Assembly: GCA_028554645.1 (NCBI GenBank)
Contig: JAQOOI010000076.1
Coordinates: 62,001 to 126,000, forward strand
Source: Omphalotus guepiniiformis
Taxonomy: Eukaryota; Basidiomycota; Agaricomycetes; Agaricales; Omphalotaceae
Direction: 5' to 3'
Length of the DNA: 64,000 bases
This document shows positions 7,896 through 17,205 of this stretch, piece by piece. The notes beneath the pieces were generated by a model that worked only from the letters and a program-made list of their open reading frames with translations, made no database searches and was not told where the DNA came from. Made by a program: the position numbers and the translations under genes. Within the stretch, counting starts at the first letter, position 1; every line of letters starts with the position of its first letter.

Positions 7896-10800
7896 ATGGA
7901 TGAAGATGGCAATGCCACAATTGCTGGATATAAGCTGCCAGACAATGAATTGTTTTCAGAACCTGAAAAGGCTGAGGCATTTGTGTTTGCAGCTGAATCC
8001 ATCATAAGAGAAAACGATATAGCGGCTGCAGATTCGGTTAGATCGTATTTAAATCGGTCTGTAGACTCAGAAAAGAAACAAGTGTTCTGTACCTGGCGAG
8101 AAAATTTAAATTTGAATTCAAAAGAGCACTTAGATACTCAGAATTCAGACTTAGATACTTGCACGGTACTTAATCACACTTCGGAACCCGCATCTGGAAC
8201 TGAAAAGAGGATGAATAAGGGTAAAACGGTCAAAAGAGAACCGAAACCAGTCCAATCTTCAAGACCCAGATGGAGTAGAGATAAGAATGGCAACAAAATG
8301 GCCAGATTGGTGACTGTTTTGGCGTCTAGAAAGTACAAACCAGTTGCTATTAAGGTCAAACCTGTTAAAGCTACCTTACCTGCGGAGTTCCGGATTGAAA
8401 GAAAAATAATTGGAGATCCGTTAAAAGATATGCCTGAGTTACCTACTCATCCTCCAGATTTCACTCCTGGTGAGAGGTACTCTCAAGAAAGAAAAGAAAT
8501 TGTAGACAAGAATCATAATGAAGGTTTCTTATGGCCTGAAGAAATGAAACTTGTACACCATCTTATGAAAGTCCAAGAAAAAGCATTTGCATGGGAAGCA
8601 TCTGAAGGAGGAACCTTTAATACAGAGTTCTTTCCTCCAGTAAAGTTTCCAGTGTTACCACACACTCCTTGGGTAGAAAGGAATATTCCTATACCTCCAG
8701 GGATCTATGATCAAGTGTGTAAAATGATTAAGGACAAAATAGATGCTGGTGTATATGAGCCGTCCAGTTCATCCTATAGATCCAGATGGTTCTGTGTCTT
8801 AAAGAAAGATGGGAAAAGCTTAAGATTGGTCCATAGTTTAGAACCACTCAATAAAGTGACTATTCAACATTCAGGAATTCCTCCTGCAACTGCAGATATA
8901 GCTAGAAGCTTCTCTGGAAGAGCATGTTTGGGTTTACTGGATATCTTTGTTGGGTATGATGAGAGGCTGGTTGATGAAAGTTCAAGAGATCTTACAACCT
9001 TCCAAACACCTTTTGGCCCACATAGATTAGTGAAGTTACCTATGGGTTGGACAAACTCTGTCCCTATCTATCATGATGATGTTACATATATCTTCAGAGA
9101 TGAAATTCCACATGTAACTAAACCTTACATTGATGATGTACCAGTAAAAGGGCCTGTCAGCAGATATGAAACTGCAGATGGAGGTTATGAAACTATCCCT
9201 GAAAATTCTGGCATCAGAAGATTTGTGTGGGAGCATCTGCAGAATATGAACAGAATTGTGCAAAGAATGAAGCATGCTGGTGGTACCTTTGCAGGTACTA
9301 AAGCTTTTATCTGTGTAGCTGAAGGAGATGTTGTTGGACATCATGTCAGTTATGAAGGAGAAAAGCCAGTTGAAAGGTTAGCTGAAGTTGTTCTGACTTG
9401 TGATGCATCAAAATGGTCTGAGAAGAAAGATATCCGGTCATTTTTGGGCACTGCTGGTCAGATGAGGATGTTCATAAAGGATTATGCCAAGAAAGCAAAA
9501 CCTTTGACAATCTTAACTGGAGATGTGCCTTTTCAAATGGGTCCTGCAGAACTGGAAGCTGTAGAAATGATTAAAGATGGGATTAGGAATGCTCCAGCAC
9601 TCCGTCCTATTGACTATGATTTAAGTACTGGAATCACCCTTTCAGTAGATACTTCCTGGATGGCAGTAGGTTTCCAACTATATCAGAGAGACCCTGCAGA
9701 TTCAAAGAAAAAGTTCTACAATTGGATGGGTTCTATTACCTTAAATGAGAGAGAAGCAAGGTTTTCTCAACCCAAGAGAGAACTATATGGCTTGATGTTG
9801 GCCTTACAACAAACATACTACCAGACATATGGATGTAGGGATCTTACTGTGGAAACAGATGCAAGCTATATTAAAGGAATGCTTGACAAACCCAGTAGTG
9901 GTCCCAATGCAACTATAAACAGATGGATTGAAGAAATAAGGAAGTTCCACTTCACCTTGGTACACATCAAGGGCACTGAACATAAGGGACCAGATGGACT
10001 ATCTAGACCACCTAGAGGAACCATACCAACTGAAAGAGCGGCATCTAGAGATCCGGATTCATTTGTTGATGAAGATGATGGTCTGCCGGTGAAATTCAGA
10101 ATGGGAGATGGTGAATCTGAGGTACCCTTTGATTTTGAAGCCTTTAAAGATGAAATAGATACTCGAGGTGGTTACTTGCAGGAAGTTGCAAAGTCAATAG
10201 ACGACTTTGAGGACGATTTGCAAGAAGCTCTTGAAGAAGAACGTCACTTGAATTCCATTAGAGAGCTGTTAGCAACTCAACATCCAGTATCTAACTCGAT
10301 GTTGCAGTTTGCACAGACCTTGGTTATACCTGAAGGAGGTACTGAATGGAGACATGAACACCCATATAGAGAGGATCACAGATCTGCATCTACAAAGGAA
10401 CTGGATGAACAACTAGACCTAATCAAAGATTGGTACCTGCAGGGCAATCAGCCTCTAGCTCACCTAGGTGAGACTGCTATGAAAAAGTTCATTTCCAGGG
10501 CTGTAAAGTTCTTTGTAGACAGAGATGGTAGACTCTATAGAAGGAATGATGATACAGGAGGCCAGCATAGACTGGTTATGCCTAAAGAGAAAAGGATGTA
10601 CATGATGCATGCTGCTCATGACCATCTGGGACATAAAGGAATGTTTGCAACAAAAGCTCTCATAGAGAAGCGTTTTTGGTGGCCAGATTTGAATGGAGAT
10701 GTCAATTGGTTTGTCAAATCCTGCCAAATCTGCCAGAACCGAAAATTAGAATTGTTGAAGATTCCTCCTACTCTTACACACACTCCCTCCCTGTTTCAGA

Positions 10801-11939
10801 AGATTCATGTAGATGTGTTCAAAGTATCACCTCCAAGTAATGGTTGCAAGGATGTTGTACATGGCAGATGTGCACTCTCATCCTGGTCTGAAGGAAGAGC
10901 CTTAAGATCTGACAATGCTAGATCATTGGGGGAATGGTTCTTTGATGATATTATATGCAGATGGGGATGTCCGGATGAAGTAGTAACTGATAATGCACCC
11001 CAGATGCGAGCTATGCTTAAATGGCTAGAAGATAAATATGGGATTAAAGGAATTACTATATCTCCTTACAATTCCCAAGCAAATGGCAAGATTGAGAGAG
11101 CCCACTTTGACATTAGAACTGCCTTGGCAAAAGCTACAGGTGGAGATCTAAAGAGATGGTGGTGGTTCCTCAAACATGTCTTCTGGGCAGATAGAATTAC
11201 AGCTAGAAAAGGACTTGGTTGTTCACCATACTTCCTTGTTACTGGAGCTGAACCTATCCTACCCTTGGATATTGTTGAATCTACATGGTTAGTAAAACTT
11301 CCAGATAGAATCTTGACATATGAGGAACTTATTGGCTACAGAGCTCAAGCTCTAGCTAAGCATAGAACCCATGTGCAGGAGATGATATCTAGAATTGATA
11401 CAACCAAGAAAGAGACTCTTAGACAATATGAAGAAGAATACAGAAATGTTATCAGAGACTTTGATTTCAAACCTGGTACACTTATACAAGTCAGAAATAC
11501 ACAAGTTGAGAAGAACTTGGACAGAAAAATGTATCCTAGATACCTGGGACCCATGATTGTAATAAGGAGAACCAAAGGGGGATCCTACATTGTGGCCCAG
11601 ATGGATGGTACAGTACTCAGAGAAAAGGTTGCTGCCTTCAGAGTACTACCCCATGTAGCTAGATATGAACCAATTGAACTGCCTGAGAACATTCATGAAC
11701 TTATAGACCTAACTAGTGAACAACTAGAAGAGATGGTCAATGATAACTTTGAGTTAGACCCTGAACTTGAGAGAGATTACATCTTTGACAGTATTCCTCA
11801 ACTGAGAATTCCTGCTGAAGATGAAGATCTTGATGAGTCCAGTGATGAAGAACTACAATCTGCAAACAATGCAGATGAAGAAGAACCAGATTGGGATGCT
11901 CCAGTCCAGACCAGGTCTCAATCTTCACAAAATAAATGA
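7896..11939 (+). CDS. reverse transcriptase-RNase H-integrase (Pol), element I
   Basis: 1347 codons from the AUG at 7896. The frame is open from 7821 and conserved upstream of the AUG, so translation by frameshift from the protease is favoured over initiation here. In order: a linker; RT with catalytic YIDD at about 411-414; RNase H with Asp near 585 (SVDTSWMAVGF) and ETDASYI; an integrase zinc domain HDHLGHKG...CQICQ from about 908; an integrase core with D973, D1032 and E1067 (VTDNAP, NGKIERAHF); and a C-terminal domain with a GPMIVIRRTKGG segment like the GPY/F module. RT before integrase marks Ty3/gypsy. The frame is intact, unlike the pol genes of elements II and III. The last 50 residues are acidic. 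Confidence 0.95.
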   Translation: MDEDGNATIAGYKLPDNELFSEPEKAEAFVFAAESIIRENDIAAADSVRSYLNRSVDSEKKQVFCTWRENLNLNSKEHLDTQNSDLDTCTVLNHTSEPASGTEKRMNKGKTVKREPKPVQSSRPRWSRDKNGNKMARLVTVLASRKYKPVAIKVKPVKATLPAEFRIERKIIGDPLKDMPELPTHPPDFTPGERYSQERKEIVDKNHNEGFLWPEEMKLVHHLMKVQEKAFAWEASEGGTFNTEFFPPVKFPVLPHTPWVERNIPIPPGIYDQVCKMIKDKIDAGVYEPSSSSYRSRWFCVLKKDGKSLRLVHSLEPLNKVTIQHSGIPPATADIARSFSGRACLGLLDIFVGYDERLVDESSRDLTTFQTPFGPHRLVKLPMGWTNSVPIYHDDVTYIFRDEIPHVTKPYIDDVPVKGPVSRYETADGGYETIPENSGIRRFVWEHLQNMNRIVQRMKHAGGTFAGTKAFICVAEGDVVGHHVSYEGEKPVERLAEVVLTCDASKWSEKKDIRSFLGTAGQMRMFIKDYAKKAKPLTILTGDVPFQMGPAELEAVEMIKDGIRNAPALRPIDYDLSTGITLSVDTSWMAVGFQLYQRDPADSKKKFYNWMGSITLNEREARFSQPKRELYGLMLALQQTYYQTYGCRDLTVETDASYIKGMLDKPSSGPNATINRWIEEIRKFHFTLVHIKGTEHKGPDGLSRPPRGTIPTERAASRDPDSFVDEDDGLPVKFRMGDGESEVPFDFEAFKDEIDTRGGYLQEVAKSIDDFEDDLQEALEEERHLNSIRELLATQHPVSNSMLQFAQTLVIPEGGTEWRHEHPYREDHRSASTKELDEQLDLIKDWYLQGNQPLAHLGETAMKKFISRAVKFFVDRDGRLYRRNDDTGGQHRLVMPKEKRMYMMHAAHDHLGHKGMFATKALIEKRFWWPDLNGDVNWFVKSCQICQNRKLELLKIPPTLTHTPSLFQKIHVDVFKVSPPSNGCKDVVHGRCALSSWSEGRALRSDNARSLGEWFFDDIICRWGCPDEVVTDNAPQMRAMLKWLEDKYGIKGITISPYNSQANGKIERAHFDIRTALAKATGGDLKRWWWFLKHVFWADRITARKGLGCSPYFLVTGAEPILPLDIVESTWLVKLPDRILTYEELIGYRAQALAKHRTHVQEMISRIDTTKKETLRQYEEEYRNVIRDFDFKPGTLIQVRNTQVEKNLDRKMYPRYLGPMIVIRRTKGGSYIVAQMDGTVLREKVAAFRVLPHVARYEPIELPENIHELIDLTSEQLEEMVNDNFELDPELERDYIFDSIPQLRIPAEDEDLDESSDEELQSANNADEEEPDWDAPVQTRSQSSQNK

Positions 11940-12141
11940 TAAACACACTATATTTGAACAAAGTACGAGATAGACACTGAAAAAGTGACTACCTAGTTGC
12001 AGATGAAAGTAAAAAGTGGGTAACAGTAGTTTGCACTACTAAGATAAACATAAAGGGTGTTTGAGGACGTCCTATACGATGTACCAATACCGTGTAAACT
12101 GCCTATAAATGATACTGAGATGTACAGATGTAACATTAAAG

Positions 12142-13535
12142 TCAGAGGATGTCTGCAGATGGAAATGCATGGAAAGGAGCTGGATCATCAGCAGTACCTG
12201 GACCAGACTCCAAGGGACTCTGGTTGGCCCTGTAAGCCTTCTCCTTCTGTCTTCGGAGCAATTCCAGACGGGAAAACTCCTTGTAGGCGAATCTGTACTG
12301 AGAATGATGATACTGAATGGCATGTTGATGAACACTGAGTTCTGTCTTCAAGAAGTTGGAAATTGATTGAAGAACCTCAGGAGAGAAGTGGTCCAAGTCC
12401 ATGAAAGGGAACAGAGCAGTGATACGAGTCACAATCTCTTCTCCACTCTCCCGGAGTTTGCGCTCATCTGCAGGATAATTGAGTTAGATACTCGAAAAAG
12501 CCGCAGATTGGGTGACTACTCACGGTCTGTCTCCTCTCTAAGGTTGACGATTGGGTTCTCAATCCGAGGCTTCTTCATGACAATCACCTTGTGAGGCTCA
12601 GGAATAGGTTCATTCTACATGAACATTTATAGTCAGTACATAAAACTGCATGAATATCTCCAGATGGAACTAAAAACTTACATCTTTGGGTCCAACTGAG
12701 GTAGCCTGCAAAGTTACCATGGTGCATCAGTCTAGAGAAACGAACAAACAGTTCTGGACATAAATTGGCTCACCCTTGGAGAAGTGATTACTACTCTTTC
12801 CTTGGAAGACTTATGAACTGTGGTAGTAGTGGAAGAACCTTTGGTCTTGTCCTTGCTAGAGTCCTTGTTATCCTTATTGGGAGCATGAATCGACGCAGAG
12901 AGCCCAAGAGAAGGTCCATCTGCCATCTAAGAAAAGAAAGACCATGTTGAGATTTGAGTTAGATACTCAGGAGTTTGATACTTACAGTAACGTCTCCGTC
13001 ACCAGTAATGACCTCAATCTCTTCATCGTCATCATCGTCATCCTCAATGAGTTCAGGAGTTTTAGCTGGCTACACACCGATAGGCAGTTAGATACTCGAA
13101 ATGAGAGGGATGGTCAATAAAAACGTACTTTGCGCTTCTTAGATCCGCTGAGAGTCTCTCTGCGCTTTGCCAAGTCGTCCCGGAAAGCTTTAATGGCGGA
13201 GAAAGTGTCAGGTTCACCTACAGATGGGAACTTTTTGACTGCATCTGCGACCAGATTGACACCTTTGTCGAACAAAGTGAACGCTTCCTCGGACTTAGCA
13301 ACTGCATATGCAGGCAGAGACTTCTTCTGTAATAAGAAATCAAGTTAGATACTGGACCTGGAATCAAAGATTGAACATTTACAAGATGACTAGCAAGGGC
13401 TGTAATAAGCATCCCAAGCAGTTCAGTATCCGCATCTTTGGCCTCCATGGCTCCAGTAGCTCGAGAAAGATATCGCTGCGTTGTGGCAACCCACTCAGGA
13501 CGCTCAGGCCAAGTCTTGGGACCTTTAGGGGCCAT
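12142..13535 (-). CDS. antisense gene A of element I (unknown function, 342 aa, 7 exons)
   Basis: Exons on the minus strand: 13535-13383, 13326-13129, 13069-12986, 12926-12774, 12705-12682, 12614-12524 and 12467-12142. All junctions are GT...AG and the phases add up to 343 codons with the stop. Homologous genes with the same plan lie at 39602-40919 and 54299-55623. Shared features: exon 1 of about 50 codons with a Trp near residue 10; exon 2 ending in KRK, followed by an acidic run (EDDDDDDEE); a conserved LGLSASIHAP; and a C-terminal helical region (FSPEVLQSISNFLKTE). The basic patch suggests nuclear entry. I recognise no known domain. The gene faces pol tail to tail and has a TATA box about 100 bases upstream. 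Four of its six introns carry the element's GTTAGATACT word. Confidence 0.82.
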
Positions 13536-13630
13536 AACTGTAAAATATAGAGATAAAGAAATGATAAAAGTGGAAGGGATGTAGAACCAAGTAATAGATG
13601 GTGCTGAGTCGTTCTGAATCTGCGCTGCAC

Positions 13631-13638
13631 CTTTTATA
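13631..13638 (-). promoter_or_regulatory. TATA box of gene A, element I
   Basis: TATAAAAG on the minus strand, about 95 bases before the gene A start at 13535. Elements II (39522) and III (54188) have TATA boxes in the equivalent place, 80-110 bases upstream of gene A and 90-100 bases from the central hairpin module. Confidence 0.6.
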
Positions 13639-13729
13639 TCTGGTCTACCCCGTCTAAATCTGCACGTTGGTCATTACTCCTATGCTGTTCAAACAGGCAC
13701 CATGAGGCCTAGCCAGCGTAGCAGATTGA

Positions 13730-13769
13730 TCAACGGGGACGTTGAAGTTACTTTTACTTGGGGGAGAGA
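13730..13769 (+). promoter_or_regulatory. central hairpin plus polypurine tract, element I
   Basis: Hairpin TCAACG-GGGA-CGTTGA (13730-13745), followed by ACTTGGGGGAGAGA (13756-13769). It is a second copy of the module found at the 3' LTR border (17172-17205) and occurs at the same place in elements II and III. In element sense it may act as a central polypurine tract (second plus-strand primer). In the other direction it lies upstream of gene A's TATA box and could be a promoter element. The rest of 13770-14374 shows nothing else of note except one GAGTTAGATACTC word at 14006. Confidence 0.65.
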
Positions 13770-14374
13770 GCACACAAAGTTGACAAGGCCAAAATTTTGA
13801 ATTTTTGAAATTTCAAATATCTCAAATCTGGAGATCTAGACAGCTTTGACCGCAGAGGACTTAGCCGAATAGCATTGCCGAGTAACCGAGAGCTCTCAAC
13901 CTTGACAGAAAGGACTTATTAAATTCAATGTATCCTCAAAAAGAAACGATACTTATTGAAAATTGTGGGCTTAAGTCATTTAAAGAATTGTTTCCCTCTA
14001 GAATCGAGTTAGATACTCAATTTGAAGGAGACTCTCAATATGATTTCTTATGTTTCACACCAGATTCATGCCAAGAAAAATGAAATATGTATTTTTGAGC
14101 ATAGAAGCTCAGGACTATAATAAGAGATACTTCGACCTATACTACTATAAAGTAAGTACAGGGAGTATCTACAGAAAAAGCGATGTATAAAATTTTTATA
14201 TATTTGGGCAACCTGGTGTGTTGAACACCAAGGTCACCCGCGACGAAATGCAAACGGATACGGCAGGTCCCAGCCAAGCGAAGAGAACGGCAGATCTGTG
14301 AGATTGGGACTGAGAGATGGAGAAAGTAAAGGGAAAAGGGGGTACGAACTATGTGCGCACCCGAGCCTTGAAAG

Positions 14375-16900
14375 TCACTCTGAGAGGGGATCGTCCCTCC
14401 CAGCTAGTGGACTGCTTTCTGGCACTAAGACCCTGCCCGTCGTCTCCTCCTCCAGCTCGTCCTCCTTGTCCTCATCCTCTTCGACCGTGACTTGCGAGGC
14501 ACCAACCGCCTGAGGCGATTCGTCGATGACTGTAGCAACGGGAGTGGAAGGAACATGGGATGGACCAGCTTGCTGCTCGACCTCTGGATCCACCACGACG
14601 AAACGACCAGATTCGTTCCTAGCGATATAGCTTGCCCGAGACACCAGGTTGATGTCCCATCCAAGCGCGGTAGCCAGTAGTTTGAGCTGTTCGTCCGAAT
14701 AGTCGAATGTCGGGTCGCCAGTCTGAACCTGATGTAAAACGAGACGAGGATCGCGACACGAAGCCTTGATATGATCTTGACGCTGCAAGATCGTCCGGTG
14801 TACCCGTTCCATCGCTCGCATCTGTGCGGAGACGCTGTTCTGCATGTCCTCGTAGGTGTCGATGAGAATCTGCAACTGCTCAGCTTCCTGAGAGACAACT
14901 AAGAAACGAAGAACCTTTAATAAAAGATGTCTAAAGAAATGAAAGGAATACTTACCTGCACTGCCGCTGCAAGCCAACGTGTATGAAAGGCATCGCAACT
15001 GATCGCTGCCTTCCAAACCGTACGACCAGCTACAGGTGTGGTTGTCCTTTGCGCAGGTAGCGCAGCGCCACTCGAATGTCTTGCTGTTAAGTTGGGGACG
15101 GCATTCCCGCCCTTCTGTGTGTGTACCACCTACGCACGAAGCACAGATGGAGTCGCCAAAGAACTGAATAATGATAAAAGGGAATATTAGTGAACATCTA
15201 TCTCGAGTCAGAAAGATACTCACCCTGTCGAATGTGCGGTTGACTGAAACGAGCTGTTGCAAAGTAACAGGACGGCCATAAGGCCATCCAAAGACAACAC
15301 GGCCTGTAAAAGAACTGTTAAACAAACGCTAGAAAAATGAAAGTGAAGGATACTTACCAGGTACCTGCTCAAAGTCCTCCTTGGCACGATTCTGCGGCGT
15401 ACGGCCATCTGAGCGCTAAGGAAGACATTGTCAGTAATAAGAGCTGAAATAAAAGAAATGATGAGACTTACGTGGAGATTTGGGGCCTCATGACGGGTGC
15501 CCGGGGCTAGAGAAACAGAAGATGTTGCGAAATCGGCGCGAGAAGCCCACAAAGGAGCCTCAAAGTCGACGTTGAGATTGACGGGGGCCTTGGAACCCTC
15601 AGTCTTGACCAATTTCTCCTCTTCCTTCTTATCCTCTTCCTCGTCGCTGGAGGCTGGTACAGTGACTGGAGTCGCTTTCGAGCGAGTCTTTCGAGACGCT
15701 GGTTCATCGGCAGGCTCTTCTACCCGCATCTTCCGAATCTTTGGTCGTGGCTTGACCACCTGTTTACCCTTGCCCTGTGTAAGAAAACATGAGAAAAGAA
15801 TAAATAAATCTATAAAGAAAAACATACCTTTGAAGCTGCAGCTGCAGGCTTCTTACCTTCAGAAACGCGAGACTTCTTGACCGGAGGCTCAGAGCTCTCG
15901 GACTCGAAGCCAGTGTCATCGTCGTCGTCGTCGGTCAGCTCAGTAGATTCGGCAGTGGCTTCGACGTCGGAAATCTTGCGTTCCATCTGAGAATGATAAG
16001 ACTAAGAAATGACAATTTTGAACAAAAGAAAAGACTTACCGAACGACCCGGTAAGGACATTACACCAGTCTTGGCCTTTGCCTTTGGCTGAGGTTTTGGT
16101 TTTGAAACCGGAGCTGGCGTCTTCGAGGATCCAGCGCGAGCGGCCTTAGCAGAAGAAGCAAGAGTGGCAAGAGGCGGGAGTAAGATCTCATCGTCGTCGT
16201 TGTCCTCCTCGAGCTGCGGAGTTTGCTTAAGCTTAGGAAATGGAGGTAGTGGTTCCCATAAATTGCGAAGCTGTAAAAAGTTAGCAAAAAGAAATGACAC
16301 GGATCTGAAAGATACTTACTGTATATTTGAGACAGAAAGAATCGAGCTTAGCACGATTTAGGCCCCAAGGCGGCACAATAAATGAAGTTGGTTTTGCTTG
16401 GTGAAGCCATAGCGCGAGGTTGCATACGGAAAGAAAAGAACCTGTGAAATAGTCAGGGAGATGTGTATGTGCTCGCTGGCAGCGATTGAAAGTCAAAGCA
16501 ACGCGAGTCTGTAAAGATGAGGTTAGCTATAACAAAGATGAAAAGAAATTGGTGCCTACCAAGGCAAGATTCAAGTCGTCAAAGGCGGAGGTAATGGTTT
16601 TCAACCTGAGACCCTTGCCGAACTCCTTAAACGATTGGTCGCGTAGACGTCGGTCCAAGTCACCTAGTCTTGAAACGATGGCGGAAAGAGATTTATAGTC
16701 TTCTTCATTCATGTCTGCGAGCTGTGAGGGAGAAAAGGAAAGAAAGAGGCCGTCAATTGAGAACGGTTCTCGAATATATATGTGACACACTGTGAAAAAC
16801 AGCGCGTGAGAGAAGGGAATTAAAAAGGACTTACCGGTACCTCGGAAGGCTCCCTACTGAGAGTGATAGAGGAAGCCAATTGCCTTGAAAAGTCATCCAT
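14375..16900 (-). CDS. antisense gene B of element I: Cys6 zinc-cluster-like protein (659 aa, 10 exons)
   Basis: Exons on the minus strand: 16900-16835, 16721-16560, 16508-16320, 16270-16040, 15986-15828, 15774-15472, 15415-15358, 15303-15224, 15163-14956 and 14898-14375. All are GT...AG and sum to 660 codons with the stop. The N-terminus is folded-looking and is followed by a long basic/acidic linker (KPKPQPKAKAK, then DDDDDD, then RKTRSK). A cysteine cluster at about 423-460 has spacing CX2CX10CX12CX2CX6C, close to the fungal Zn2Cys6 form CX2CX6CX5-12CX2CX6-8C. A C-terminal ATALGWD motif is shared with the other gene Bs. A DNA-binding regulator is the natural reading, but that is inference. 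No stops were found, so this copy looks functional. Confidence 0.82.
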
Positions 16901-17171
16901 CGGGGGACGGAGTGAGATGTGAAAAGAAAAACGAGAATCACTGTCTGTTTAAGTTGAAACTTCGACAGAAGCAGATTGCGGGTTTCGCCGAAGTCTGACA
17001 TTGCCGTCACATGCCGATGTAAATGTATTGACTGGCGATCAATCGAGAAAAGTTTTGCCTAATGGCAGTCCGTGAAACGTGATATTGTGATATTGAACAG
17101 TACGAAATGCGCTTCTATGACAAATCTGCTAGTAATAATTGTATCTAACTCAATTTTGGCCAATCTGGTAC

Positions 17172-17205
17172 GATCGGGGACGATCTTATTTTACTTTGGG
17201 GGAGA
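17172..17205 (+). promoter_or_regulatory. terminal hairpin and 3' polypurine tract, element I
   Basis: Hairpin GATCG-GGGA-CGATC (17172-17185), then TACTTTGGGGGAGA ending at 17205, directly before the LTR start TGTTGCGTC. The position defines it as the primer for plus-strand cDNA synthesis. The stem differs from those of elements II and III by paired changes, which supports a real RNA hairpin. Confidence 0.8.

Noticed and set aside
15935..16300. Single-exon reading of gene B pieces as separate small genes
   Set aside because: Splice sites join them in phase into one 660-codon gene matching the other gene Bs.
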